From Curtobacterium sp. ER1/6 (GTDB lineage: Bacteria > Actinomycetota > Actinomycetes > Actinomycetales > Microbacteriaceae): a stretch of DNA of 64,000 nt. The translations under genes were made by a program, and so were the position numbers. Below, piece after piece: positions 53,440 to 62,425 of the stretch (the stretch's first letter is position 1; every line of letters begins with the position of its first letter). The stretch covers positions 1-64,000 of the forward strand of contig NZ_MJAK01000005.1 of assembly GCF_001742745.1 (NCBI RefSeq), in the 5' to 3' direction. Under the pieces are notes generated by a model, which made no database searches, was not told the origin of the DNA, and worked only from the letters and a program-made list of their open reading frames with translations.

Positions 53440-54720
53440 GTGCAGATGCCTCCGTCCGTCACCATCATCGGGATGAACTACCGACCCGAGTCCACGGGGA
53501 ACGCTCCGTACACGGGCTCGTTGGCCGAGGGGCTGCACAGCCGGGGCTGGGGCACGAAGGTGATCACGACCTACCCGCACTACCCGAGCTGGCGGCTGCC
53601 GTCCGAAGGTGTCCGGTGGTCGAGCTCGTCCGTCGATGCCGGTGTCCGCGTCGACCGGAAGCGCCACTACGTCCCGAAGGTCCCTCGCGGACTGCACCGA
53701 CTCCTGGGGGAGATCAGCTTCGGCCTGCGCGCTGCGACCGCTCGGTGGGGCAGGCCGGACGTCGTGCTGCTCGTCTCTCCTGCACTGTTCTCGTCGGCGA
53801 TCTGCGTCCTGCGGTCGAAGCTCGCGCCGCGGCGTCGACCGGTCGTCCTCTGGGTGCAGGACGTCTACACACTGGGACTCGAGGAGACCGGGCAGGGCGG
53901 CAAGGTGCTCGCGCGCGTCATGGCGACCGTCGAGCGATGGGTGATGCGGAACTCGGATGGCGTGGTCGTCATCCACGAGCGCTTCGCCGAGGTGCTCTCG
54001 CAGCGACTGGGCGTACCGGAGGACAAGATCTCGGTCGTGCGGAACTGGACGCACCTGCCCGAGCCGCCGGCTGTCGATCGCGAAGCGGTGCGGAAGAGCT
54101 TCGGCTGGGGCGCGGACGAGATCATCGTGCTGCACGCCGGCAACATGGGCGTGAAGCAAGGGCTGGAGAACGTGGTCGAGGCGGGTCGGCTCGCTCAGGA
54201 CCGGGGGAGCGCGGTCCGCTTCGTCCTGCTCGGCGGCGGCAGCGAGCGCGCCCGCCTCGTGGAGCTGGCGGGTGACGTCGCCGCGGTCGAGTTCCTGGAC
54301 TCGCTCGACGAGGAGCGGTACCAGGCGGCCATGGCGGCCGCGGACGTCCTGCTCGTCAACGAGAAGGCCGGTGTCGCGACCATGGCGGTCCCGAGCAAGC
54401 TCACGTCCTACTTCAGCGCGGGGCGACCCGTCCTGGCTGCGACCGACCCGGGCGGCATCACCGAATCCGAGGTCCTGCGGTCCGGTGGTGGAGCTGTCGT
54501 CCCCGCCGCCGACCCCGCTGCGCTCGTCGAGCGAGCCGAGCAGATCGGCGCGGATGTGGCGCTCGCCGCACGGCTCGGCGAGCAGGGGCGGAAGTTCCGA
54601 CTCGAGCACTTGACCGAAGAAGCGGGGATTGATCGGTATACTGAAGTACTGGCTGGACAGGCAGCCCGGGGGACTCGATCGAAGGTTCGCCGTTCTCGTT
54701 CGAGATCTCAGGAGGACTGA
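53440..54720 (+). CDS. WbuB/WcaI-like glycosyltransferase family 4
   Basis: A 426-residue enzyme starting [20 protein letters not shown], the hallmark start of the WcaI/WbuB group that transfers fucose or N-acetylfucosamine. The middle region has [16 protein letters not shown] and the C-terminal domain [19 protein letters not shown] and [13 protein letters not shown]. The sugar would fit the GDP-fucose genes next to it. GTG 53440 is chosen because of the box above; ATG 53446 is two codons later. It ends one base before the gmd start. Confidence 0.86.
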   Translation: MQMPPSVTIIGMNYRPESTGNAPYTGSLAEGLHSRGWGTKVITTYPHYPSWRLPSEGVRWSSSSVDAGVRVDRKRHYVPKVPRGLHRLLGEISFGLRAATARWGRPDVVLLVSPALFSSAICVLRSKLAPRRRPVVLWVQDVYTLGLEETGQGGKVLARVMATVERWVMRNSDGVVVIHERFAEVLSQRLGVPEDKISVVRNWTHLPEPPAVDREAVRKSFGWGADEIIVLHAGNMGVKQGLENVVEAGRLAQDRGSAVRFVLLGGGSERARLVELAGDVAAVEFLDSLDEERYQAAMAAADVLLVNEKAGVATMAVPSKLTSYFSAGRPVLAATDPGGITESEVLRSGGGAVVPAADPAALVERAEQIGADVALAARLGEQGRKFRLEHLTEEAGIDRYTEVLAGQAARGTRSKVRRSRSRSQED

Positions 54721-55749
54721 TTGAGCAAGCGCGCGTTCATCACCGGCATCACCGGACAGGACGGGTCGTACCTGGCCGAACTCCTGCTGCGCAAGGGGTA
54801 CGAGGTGCACGGTCTGATCCGTCGGGCCTCGACCTTCAACACCGCGCGCATCGATCACCTCTACGTCGACCCGCACAACCCGGACGCCAAGCTGTTCCTG
54901 CACTACGGCGACCTCGGTGACGGTGCGCGACTCGTGAGCCTGCTCGGTGACCTCAAGCCGGACGAGGTCTACAACCTGGCTGCCCAGTCCCACGTGCGCG
55001 TCTCCTTCGACGAGCCGGAGCACACGGGTGACGTCACGGGCGTCGGCTCCATGCGCATGCTCGAGGCGGTCCGCATGTCGGGCATCCACACGCGGTTCTA
55101 CCAGGCGTCGTCGTCCGAGATGTTCGGCGCGACGCCGCCGCCGCAGCACGAGGAGACGCCGTTCTGGCCGCGCTCCCCGTACGGCGCCGCCAAGGTCTAC
55201 AGCTACTGGGTGACCCGCAACTACCGTGAGGCGTACGGCATGTACGCGGTGAACGGCATCCTCTTCAACCACGAGTCGCCTCGCCGCGGTGAGACGTTCG
55301 TGACGCGCAAGATCACCCGGGCGGTGGCGCGGATCAAGGCCGGCATCGAGGATCACGTCTACCTCGGCAACCTCGACTCGGTCCGCGACTGGGGGTACGC
55401 GGCAGAGTACGTCGAGGGCATGTGGCGCATGCTCCAGGCCGACGAGCCCGATGACTTCGTCCTCGCGACCGGAGGCGACTTCACGGTGAAGGACTTCCTG
55501 TCGACCGCGTTCTCGCACGCTGGTCTGAACTGGGAGGACCACGTCCGCTTCGACGAGCGCTACCTGCGTCCGAGCGAGGTGGACGCCCTCGTGGGCGATG
55601 CGTCGAAGGCCAAGGAGAAGCTCGGGTGGGAAGCGACCGTCGACACGGCCGAGCTCGCTCGGATCATGGTCGACGCCGACATCGAGGCGCTCGAGCACGA
55701 GGGCCGGCCGTGGATCGACACGGTGAAGCTCGCGAGCTGGGAGTCCTGA
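54721..55749 (+). CDS. gmd: GDP-mannose 4,6-dehydratase
   Basis: A 342-residue SDR enzyme that converts GDP-mannose to GDP-4-keto-6-deoxymannose. The NADP loop is [17 protein letters not shown] (about 6-22); [14 protein letters not shown] is a Gmd-specific segment; catalytic residues lie in SSSEMFG and [26 protein letters not shown] is also diagnostic. The TTG start directly follows the preceding stop, with AGGAGG upstream. It overlaps fcl by one base (TGATG). Confidence 0.95.
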   Translation: MSKRAFITGITGQDGSYLAELLLRKGYEVHGLIRRASTFNTARIDHLYVDPHNPDAKLFLHYGDLGDGARLVSLLGDLKPDEVYNLAAQSHVRVSFDEPEHTGDVTGVGSMRMLEAVRMSGIHTRFYQASSSEMFGATPPPQHEETPFWPRSPYGAAKVYSYWVTRNYREAYGMYAVNGILFNHESPRRGETFVTRKITRAVARIKAGIEDHVYLGNLDSVRDWGYAAEYVEGMWRMLQADEPDDFVLATGGDFTVKDFLSTAFSHAGLNWEDHVRFDERYLRPSEVDALVGDASKAKEKLGWEATVDTAELARIMVDADIEALEHEGRPWIDTVKLASWES

Positions 55750-56717
55750 TGGCAGTCGAGTACACCCCAGGTCCGTTGCAGCGCGATGATCGTGTGTACA
55801 TCGCCGGGCACCGCGGACTGGTCGGTTCGGCCGTGCAGCGCAAGTTCGAGGCAGAGGGGTTCACCGACCTGATCGGACGGACCTCGGCGGAACTCGACCT
55901 CAAGGACCGCGGTGCGGTCTTCGACTTCTTCGCGCAGGAGCGCCCGAAGCACGTCGTGCTCGCGGCCGCCAAGGTCGGCGGCATCCTCGCGAACAACACG
56001 TACCCGCACGACTTCCTCAGCGAGAACCTGCAGATCCAGGTGAACGTGATGGACGCCGCGGTCGAGCACGGAGTCGAGCGACTCGTGTTCCTGGGGTCGT
56101 CGTGCATCTATCCCAAGATGGCGGACCAGCCGATCCACGAGGACGCGCTGCTGACCGGGTACCTGGAGCCGACGAACGACGCGTACGCCATCGCGAAGAT
56201 CGCCGGGATCCTCCAGGTGCAGGCGGTGCGACGGCAGCACGGCCTCCCGTGGATCTCCGCGATGCCCACGAACCTCTACGGGCCGGGCGACAACTTCTCG
56301 CCGACGGGTTCGCACGTGCTGCCGGCGCTGATCCGCCGGTACGACGAGGCGGTGAAGAACGGCGTCGACACGGTCGAGAACTGGGGGACGGGCACGCCGC
56401 GGCGTGAGTTCCTGCACGTCGACGACATGGCGGCAGCCGTCTTCCACCTCATCGAGCACTACGACGGCCCCGATCAGGTGAACGTCGGTACGGGCTCGGA
56501 CGTCACGATCCGCGAGATCGCGGAGACGATCGCCAAGGTCGTCGGGTACGAGGGTGAGACCGTCTGGGACACCTCGAAGCCGGACGGCACGCCGCAGAAG
56601 CTGCTGGACGTGTCGAAGCTCGCCGCAGCAGGGTGGACCGCGCAGATCGGTCTCGAGGACGGGCTCCGCAGCACGGTCGAGTGGTTCCACGAGCACGCGG
56701 ACTCGATCCGGCAGTGA
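55749..56717 (+). CDS. fcl: GDP-L-fucose synthase
   Basis: A 322-residue SDR epimerase-reductase that finishes GDP-L-fucose synthesis. Landmarks: YIAGHRGLVGSAVQRKF (NADP loop), AAAKVGGILANNTYP, FLGSSCIYPK (Ser), AYAIAKIAG (Tyr and Lys), NLYGPGDNFSP. It follows gmd with TGATG coupling. The two genes and the WcaI-like transferase form a fucose unit. The stop is 19 bp from the convergent flippase stop. Confidence 0.95.
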   Translation: MAVEYTPGPLQRDDRVYIAGHRGLVGSAVQRKFEAEGFTDLIGRTSAELDLKDRGAVFDFFAQERPKHVVLAAAKVGGILANNTYPHDFLSENLQIQVNVMDAAVEHGVERLVFLGSSCIYPKMADQPIHEDALLTGYLEPTNDAYAIAKIAGILQVQAVRRQHGLPWISAMPTNLYGPGDNFSPTGSHVLPALIRRYDEAVKNGVDTVENWGTGTPRREFLHVDDMAAAVFHLIEHYDGPDQVNVGTGSDVTIREIAETIAKVVGYEGETVWDTSKPDGTPQKLLDVSKLAAAGWTAQIGLEDGLRSTVEWFHEHADSIRQ

Positions 56718-56726
56718 GCTGGCGCC

Positions 56727-56774
56727 CGCCGACGTCTCAGGTTCCGCGGAGCGCGTTCCCTGCAGACGTCGGCG
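56727..56774. terminator. Hairpin overlapping the 3' end of the flippase gene
   Basis: CGCCGACGTCT (56727-56737) pairs with AGACGTCGGCG (56764-56774), with AGG/CCT adding three pairs. It ends the fcl transcript while lying mostly inside flippase coding sequence. Confidence 0.5.
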
Positions 56775-58020
56775 GCAGCCCCATGCTGTTCGTCTGGGTG
56801 GGCAGTAGGACCGTGGCCCGCTGGTTCGTCGCGTGGATCGCGAGGGCGGCGGTGGTCACGAGGAACACCTCGCTGACGATGGTCACGACGGCGAGGCCCA
56901 CCGTCGCCGCGATCAGCGCCGCTGCGAGGGCGCCGACCGATGCGAGCGCGCCGGTGACCGCAGCGATCACCAGACGAGTGCGCACCATCCCCGTTCCGAG
57001 CAGGATCGCGACGAGGTAGTGGTTGCCGCTCCGGAGCGTGTAGGCGAGCGCGACCAACAGGAAGACCGGAGCCGGCCCGAAGTCGACCGCGAGCACCGAC
57101 GACAGCAGGTCGCGGCTGATCAGGAGCACGACGCTCACCAGCGCGCCGAACAGCAGGAAGGCCCCCGTCCAGGCGAGGAAGCGCGGCCGCTGCGCGCGGG
57201 CACGCGGGATCATCTGCTGCGACACGGTCGAGGGCACGACCTCGAGTGCCTGCACCAGGCGGAACACGAGGCCGAGCGGGGCGAGCTGCTCAGCCGGCAC
57301 GATGAGCGCACCGAGCACCAGCGGCGCCTGCGAGTAGTAGGCGCTGAGAGCCCCGGTGGCACCGAACTCGAGGATCCTGAGCTCGAGGCGTCGCTTCGTG
57401 GTCGGTCCCGATGGGAGCGTCCGGTGGACTGCGACGAGCGACGTCGCCGTGACGACCAGTGACGGGACGGGCAGGAGGAGCAGCCAGCGCAGGTCTGCCT
57501 GGACGAAGGCGAAGGCGACCAGTGGCACCTTCGCGGCGAGCAGGGCCAGGTCGGGGAGCGCGTAGCGGTCGTCACGCGCCGCGACCAGGAACGGCGCCCG
57601 TGCGACGCGGGCGAGGCCGTCCAGCAGCTGTGTGACACCGAGGGCCATCAGTACGGCGAACGACCCCGAGGAGAGCTCCCCGTGCGCAGACACGAGGGCG
57701 AATGCGGTGGCGGCACCGAGACCGACGGTGGACAGGGCACCCTGCAGCACCATGGCTCGCCGGTACAGCCCGGTCGTGATGTCGGGGCGCTCCGTGGCCA
57801 GCAGGAAGCTGCTGGCCCCGGAGTCGAAGACCATGGCGAAGGACCCGAGGAGGGCGAACCCGGTGACGAGCGCTCCCTGTTCTGCTCCGGTCGTCGCGGT
57901 CATCAGCGTGACGAGGACGAGCAGGAGCACCAGTCGGACCGAACCGGTGGTCAGGGTCGGGAGGAGGAGTCGCAGGCGTGAGCGGAGGCGCCGTTGCCGA
58001 CGGCGCGCCTCGGTGATCAC
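56737..58020 (-). CDS. Second polysaccharide flippase-like membrane protein
   Basis: A 427-residue protein with about 12 hydrophobic helices in the MOP/Wzx pattern (LLVLVTLMTATTGAEQGALVTG near the start). It is high-GC, unlike the flippase at 46992, so it is a second lineage. It overlaps the following glycosyltransferase gene by ATGA. It might serve another glycan or be the ancestral flippase of the locus. Confidence 0.8.
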   Translation of the reverse strand: MITEARRRQRRLRSRLRLLLPTLTTGSVRLVLLLVLVTLMTATTGAEQGALVTGFALLGSFAMVFDSGASSFLLATERPDITTGLYRRAMVLQGALSTVGLGAATAFALVSAHGELSSGSFAVLMALGVTQLLDGLARVARAPFLVAARDDRYALPDLALLAAKVPLVAFAFVQADLRWLLLLPVPSLVVTATSLVAVHRTLPSGPTTKRRLELRILEFGATGALSAYYSQAPLVLGALIVPAEQLAPLGLVFRLVQALEVVPSTVSQQMIPRARAQRPRFLAWTGAFLLFGALVSVVLLISRDLLSSVLAVDFGPAPVFLLVALAYTLRSGNHYLVAILLGTGMVRTRLVIAAVTGALASVGALAAALIAATVGLAVVTIVSEVFLVTTAALAIHATNQRATVLLPTQTNSMGLPPTSAGNALRGT

Positions 58021-59096
58021 CGCCGGACCGGTTGCGGCGTGACGACGTCGGGATGCACGGTCGCAGCCAGCCGTTCGCGCAGGACGGTCACGTGGTCGCG
58101 CCAGCTCCGGACCGTGCGGGAGTCGGTGGGTGTCCCGCTGCGCAGGGCAGCGCGGATCTGCGCGGCGAGGTCACCCGCCTCGGGACGGGCGACGAGCGCT
58201 CCCGGGTGCAGCTCGGCAACGCCGCTGTCGTCGCAGATCACGGCGGGGACGCCGATGTAGCAGGCTTCGGCGATCGGGAGGCCGAAGCCCTCGTCGGACG
58301 ACGCCAGGACGACGGCCGAGGCGCCAGCCACGAGCCGTTGGTACTCGCACTCCTCGACGAAGCCGGGGAACGAGCACGTCGTGCCGATCCCCGCGTCCCG
58401 CGCCAGGGCGCTCAGCTCGTCACGGAGCCAGCCTGCCGTGCCGAGCACGACCAGGTGGGGGCGCTCCCGTGCCGGGATCCGAGCCACGGCGCGGATGACG
58501 AGGTCCGGCCGCTTGTTGGTCTGGTGTCCGTAGGTCACGACGTACGGCTCGTACCGGTCGCCCGCGCCGGGAACGGTCGGCCACCGACGAGCGTGGTCGC
58601 GCCCGTTCTCGTTCACCACGACCGCTGCGGTGGGCACGACCTCGGCGGTCTCGCGGGCGGTCTTCGCCGACACGGTGAAGGTGACGGCGGCGCGGGCCAC
58701 CGACCACGCCCAGAGGCGCCGGTACAGGCGTTGCGCCCGACCGATGCCCTCGGGTCGCCGGAGGTGTCGCCAGTCGTGGACGACGTTCGCGGCGCTCTGA
58801 CGGGGCGCGAGGGGGGACAGGACCGGGCTGAGCGACAGGTAGCAGTCGACTCGGTGGCGTCGTGCGACGACGGGCGCGACGACGAGTTGCCCGACAGCGC
58901 GGTGCAGGATGTCCCCGGCGCGCCACGGCACCACCGCAACCCGCTCGCTGCCCGCTGCCGCCGACCAGTCCTCAGCGAGGACGACGAGTTCGTCCTCCGG
59001 GTACGTCTCCACCCACGACAGGACGACCTCTTCAGCGAAGAGGCGCATGCCGCCGGATCCCACTGCCGCTCCGAGTGCGTCGACCAGGACCTTCAC
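58017..59096 (-). CDS. Glycosyltransferase family 4
   Basis: A 359-residue enzyme with GGMRLFAEEVV near the start, the donor-domain VVTYGHQTNKRPDLVIRAV and the E-x7-E motif SSDEGFGLPIAEACYIG. Specificity unknown; it is upstream of, and coupled to, the second flippase, so they likely act together. ATG 59096 is divergent from the DUF4012 gene. Confidence 0.87.
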   Translation of the reverse strand: MKVLVDALGAAVGSGGMRLFAEEVVLSWVETYPEDELVVLAEDWSAAAGSERVAVVPWRAGDILHRAVGQLVVAPVVARRHRVDCYLSLSPVLSPLAPRQSAANVVHDWRHLRRPEGIGRAQRLYRRLWAWSVARAAVTFTVSAKTARETAEVVPTAAVVVNENGRDHARRWPTVPGAGDRYEPYVVTYGHQTNKRPDLVIRAVARIPARERPHLVVLGTAGWLRDELSALARDAGIGTTCSFPGFVEECEYQRLVAGASAVVLASSDEGFGLPIAEACYIGVPAVICDDSGVAELHPGALVARPEAGDLAAQIRAALRSGTPTDSRTVRSWRDHVTVLRERLAATVHPDVVTPQPVRR

Positions 59097-59153
59097 CCTG
59101 CGTCACCGCCGATCGTTCCTCGCATCAGGGCCTCTGCTCCCTCGTGGACGCGC

Positions 59154-59184
59154 GACAGCGGACCCGTTCGCTGGGTCCGCTGTC
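59154..59184. promoter_or_regulatory. Perfect 12-bp hairpin in a divergent promoter region
   Basis: GACAGCGGACCC (59154-59165) pairs with GGGTCCGCTGTC (59173-59184) around GTTCGCT. No gene ends here: the flanking genes start at 59096 (minus) and 59363 (plus). It would be in the leader of one of them or end an unseen short RNA. Confidence 0.55.
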
Positions 59185-59349
59185 GGCCGCGCGTCAGCCG
59201 TCTCGATGGCCGCTCCGCGGTCGAACCGACCATGCAGTTCGACTCCAGCGGCCAGCACCAACCATACGGTGAAATGTGAAAGATGTCACGCAGGATCTCG
59301 AATGGTGTCGAGCGTCTGGGCATCATGCGGCGGAGAAGACGAGGAACCG

Positions 59350-59355
59350 TAGGAT
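59350..59355 (+). promoter_or_regulatory. -10 box TAGGAT of the DUF4012 gene
   Basis: TAGGAT, seven bases, ATG at 59363. Confidence 0.5.
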
Positions 59356-59362
59356 TGCCCTC

Positions 59363-61180
59363 ATGTCCGACCAACCCGCGCCAGGACAGGACGTCGTACG
59401 CCGGGGGAACAGGGCCCGGACCGTGCTGTGGATCGTCCTGGCCGTCGTCCTCCTGCTGATCCTCGCCGCCGCCTGGGTCGGGGTCCGCGGCGTGCTCGCC
59501 AAGGGCCACCTCGAGCGCGCGGTCGCCGACGTGAGCACGCTGCGCTCGCAGCTCGGCGATGCGGACACGACGGCAGCGCAGCGGACGGCGCAGCACCTGG
59601 AGGACGAGGCCGCGTCCGCGCGGTCGCTCACCGGCGATCCCGTCTGGAGTGCCGCGCAGCACGTGCCGTTCTTCGGCACGAACCTCCGCGCCGTCCGCCA
59701 GATCTCCGTGGTCGTGGACGACATCGCGACGGGCGCGGTCAGTCCGGTCGCCGGGGCGGTCGGTGGCCTCAGCGCCGAGTCCTTCGCGCCGAAGGACGGC
59801 AAGGTCGACCTCGAGCCGCTCGTCGAGGCGCAGCCCGCGGTGGCTCAGGCGGCGACGACCCTGCAGCGTGCGGACCGGGACGTGCAGGCGATCGACACCA
59901 GCGACACGCTGTCCCCGGTCACGTCCGCGGTGAACCAGTTGCGGAACGCCGTGCTCTCGGCGTCCGAGCAGGTCGCGACCGCCGATCGCTTCGTGCAGGT
60001 CGCGCCCGCAATGCTCGGCCACGACGGCGAGCGCGACTACGTGCTCCTCTTCCAGAACAACGCCGAACTGCGTGCCGGCGGTGGCATCCCGGGAGCGGTC
60101 GCCCTGCTCAAGGTGCAGGACGGGTCGATCGCGCTCGAGAACCAGGCGGCCGGCTCGACCTTCGGCCCCTACGCGAAGTCCGTGCTCCCGCTCGACGCCG
60201 GCACCAGCAGCCTGTACGGGGAGATCACCGGGCGGTACATGCAGGACGTGACCCTGACGCCACGCTTCGACGTCTCCGCGAAGCTCGCGCAGGCGATGTG
60301 GCAGCAGAAGTTCGGCCAGCGGGTCGACGGCGTGCTCGCCATGGACCCGGTCACGCTGAGCTACCTCCTGCGCGCCACCGGACCGGTCCAGCTGCCGACC
60401 GGGGACACCCTGACGTCGGACAACGCCGTGCCGTTGCTCCTCAGCGAGGCCTACGCCAAGTACCCGGACCCCGCGGTGCAGGACTTGTTCTTCGCCTCGG
60501 CGGCCAAGGCGGTCTTCGACAAGGTGGCGAGCGGGTCGTTCGACGCAAAGGAGTTCATCGGCGCGCTGACGCAGGGGACCGACGAAGGGCGCCTGCGCCT
60601 GTGGAGCGCGGAGAAGAACGAGCAGGAGCAGATCGCGGGCACGCCGCTCGCGGGCGAGCTCCCGACCGCGAGCAGCGAGACCCGGCAGTTCGGCGTGTAC
60701 TTGAACGACGGGACCGCGTCGAAGATGGACTACTACCTGACCAAGACGGTGTCGGTCGGGTCGTCGGTCTGCCGGGCCGATGGACGCCCGACGTCGGTGA
60801 TCGAGGTGACGCTGAAGAACACCGCGCCGGCGGACGCGGCGACGAGTCTGCCGGAGTACGTCACCGGCGGGGGCTTCGCCGGTACGGAGCCCGGCAAGGT
60901 GAAGACGCTGGTCGCGGTGTACGCGCCGGCCGACTCGATCTACCTCGGCTCGTCGCAGGACGGCAAGCAGGTCGGCGTGCAGACCGTCATGGACGGCGAT
61001 CACCCGGTCGCGCAGCTGCAGACACTGCTCGCGCCGGGCCAGAGCACGACGTTCCGGGTCGCCTTCCTCGGTGATGCGGACCACGCTCGCGCGGGTGTGG
61101 AGGCACTGTCGACCCCGGGCGTCCAGCAGGCGAAGACCGAGGCCCTGTCCTTCGACTGCGCCACTCCGATACCGAACTGA
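59363..61180 (+). CDS. DUF4012 surface protein
   Basis: A 605-residue protein with one N-terminal helix (about 20-42) and a large outer domain of the DUF4012 family (about 220-590: YVLLFQNNAELRAGGGIPGAVALL, VLAMDPVTLSYLLRATGPV). Such proteins recur in actinobacterial exopolysaccharide loci and are thought to act at the cell surface in polymer assembly or attachment; activity is unproven. ATG 59363 is favoured over 59276 because of the TAGGAT box 7 nt upstream. Confidence 0.88.
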   Translation: MSDQPAPGQDVVRRGNRARTVLWIVLAVVLLLILAAAWVGVRGVLAKGHLERAVADVSTLRSQLGDADTTAAQRTAQHLEDEAASARSLTGDPVWSAAQHVPFFGTNLRAVRQISVVVDDIATGAVSPVAGAVGGLSAESFAPKDGKVDLEPLVEAQPAVAQAATTLQRADRDVQAIDTSDTLSPVTSAVNQLRNAVLSASEQVATADRFVQVAPAMLGHDGERDYVLLFQNNAELRAGGGIPGAVALLKVQDGSIALENQAAGSTFGPYAKSVLPLDAGTSSLYGEITGRYMQDVTLTPRFDVSAKLAQAMWQQKFGQRVDGVLAMDPVTLSYLLRATGPVQLPTGDTLTSDNAVPLLLSEAYAKYPDPAVQDLFFASAAKAVFDKVASGSFDAKEFIGALTQGTDEGRLRLWSAEKNEQEQIAGTPLAGELPTASSETRQFGVYLNDGTASKMDYYLTKTVSVGSSVCRADGRPTSVIEVTLKNTAPADAATSLPEYVTGGGFAGTEPGKVKTLVAVYAPADSIYLGSSQDGKQVGVQTVMDGDHPVAQLQTLLAPGQSTTFRVAFLGDADHARAGVEALSTPGVQQAKTEALSFDCATPIPN

Positions 61181-61606
61181 CGGGCCGAGAGCAGCGCGGA
61201 GTGTAGGGCGGCGGCACCCCGGCATCCTCGGTACGCACCCCGTGTCGGCTCGGAACGCGTCCTCGTGATACCCCAGACCGGGGGGTCAGTGCCGTTCCTG
61301 TACGGACGGGATCACCGTGCAGAGCGGGCGCTCAGCGATTCTGTGAACGAGCGGATTCCGCCGCTCACCAGGGCAAATCCGCCTCGGACCGCTGAACCAG
61401 AGGCCCCCTCACGCTGTCCGCACGGCGCGATGGCGAAGAAAGTTCACACGAATGTTGCACGGAGCGTGGCAACACCCTGGGAGATCCCGCTAGATTGAGG
61501 GAACTTCGCCATAGCGACCGCTCGAACCTCGCGGAACGTGCAAGGGGAATGCCACGGGCTCTGGGTGTCAGGGTCTGCAGGATCAGATCACTAGGGGAAA
61601 CACTTC
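61181..61606. promoter_or_regulatory. 426-bp intergenic region before the sortase substrate gene
   Basis: TAGATT at 61491-61496 is the probable -10 box, about 110 nt upstream of the ATG. GTTGCACG/CGTGGCAAC (61454-61472) is an imperfect inverted repeat just before it and may be an operator. A 77-codon frame at 61265-61498 has no ribosome site or family features and is not annotated. A long leader follows the promoter, with AGGGGAAA before the start. Confidence 0.45.
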
Positions 61607-62173
61607 ATGAAGAAGCTCATCGCCGCTGCCCTCATCGCGGGCGCAGCCTTCGTCGCGGTCCCGACCGCCGCCAACGCCGCCGGGTACGCCCCGGAGTCGG
61701 CCGGTACGGTCACGGGCGCCCCGGTCGCCGGTGGCACCGTCTCCGCCAACTTCGCCGCGGACGTCTTCGCGCCGAACGAGCCCGTCCGCGTGCAGGTCAC
61801 CGGTGCCGGTGCCGTCACGCTCGGCGCGCTGCCCATCACCACGGTCTCGAAGGACTACACGTCGAACGCCGACGGCTCGCTGTCGGTGCGCGTCACCTTC
61901 CCGGCCGGCGGCTCGGGCACCTACAACCTGACCGCGACCGGCGCCACCTCGGGCCAGACCGGTACCGGCTTCTTCTCGATCGTCCCGGCTGCCGCCGGCG
62001 GCACCGGCACCACGGTCGGCTCGACCGGTGGCACCGGCACCCCCGGTGAGCTCGCCTTCACCGGTGGCACCATCTCCACCCTCGGCCTCTGGGCTGCCGG
62101 TGGCGCGCTCGTCCTCGGTGGCGGCCTGCTGGTCGTCCGCAAGTCGGTCCGTCGTCAGCGCGACGCCGCCTGA
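61607..62173 (+). CDS. Sortase-anchored surface protein (LAFTG motif)
   Basis: A 188-residue protein: signal peptide to about residue 25 (VPTAANAAG), a single Ig-like domain (about 30-125), a Gly/Thr linker, then LAFTGG (about 147-152), a hydrophobic helix and the basic tail RKSVRRQRDAA. LAxTG is the signal used by class E sortases in high-GC actinobacteria, placing the protein on the cell wall. It is strongly codon-biased and has a long leader, suggesting high expression. No sortase gene is in the window. Confidence 0.87.
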   Translation: MKKLIAAALIAGAAFVAVPTAANAAGYAPESAGTVTGAPVAGGTVSANFAADVFAPNEPVRVQVTGAGAVTLGALPITTVSKDYTSNADGSLSVRVTFPAGGSGTYNLTATGATSGQTGTGFFSIVPAAAGGTGTTVGSTGGTGTPGELAFTGGTISTLGLWAAGGALVLGGGLLVVRKSVRRQRDAA

Positions 62174-62189
62174 GCACAGCACTCCTGAA

Positions 62190-62225
62190 GAACGACCCTC
62201 GGCACCTCGGTGCCGGGGGTCGTTC
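62190..62225 (+). terminator. Terminator after the sortase substrate gene
   Basis: GAACGACCCTCGGCAC pairs with GTGCCGGGGGTCGTTC with one T-G, loop CTCG. It lies 16 bp after the stop. Confidence 0.75.
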
Positions 62226-62251
62226 TCGTCGTACGAAGGGGAAGTGGGACG

Positions 62252-62368
62252 TCAGGTCACGATCAACGCGATCGCGACGACGGCGACGACGGCGAGCGGC
62301 GCAGCGATCCACAACCACCACGGGAACATCGAGGGCGGACGGTACCGGCGGCGTTCGGGTCGGGCCAT
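62252..62368 (-). CDS. 38-residue membrane peptide
   Basis: An ATG at 62368 opens MARPERRRYRPPSMFPWWLW, a basic start followed by one hydrophobic helix (about 15-37) ending IALIVT. Positive charges before the helix predict N-in orientation. It is too short for ordinary gene callers; no clear ribosome site is seen and the function is unknown. It lies 57 bp from the VanZ stop on the same strand, so it could be cotranscribed. Confidence 0.5.
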   Translation of the reverse strand: MARPERRRYRPPSMFPWWLWIAAPLAVVAVVAIALIVT

Positions 62369-62425
62369 GCGCCGACCGTACGGCCACGCGCCTGGGGGAG
62401 CCGGGCGAACGAGGAGCGAGTCCGC

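Noticed and set aside
59093-61225. A 710-codon minus-strand frame opposite the DUF4012 gene
   Set aside because: Arg/Leu/Asp-rich shadow translation with no domain; the plus-strand frame has a recognisable family.
61265-61498. A 77-codon frame in the 426-bp gap
   Set aside because: It has no ribosome site, no motif, and it crosses the likely promoter of the downstream gene.
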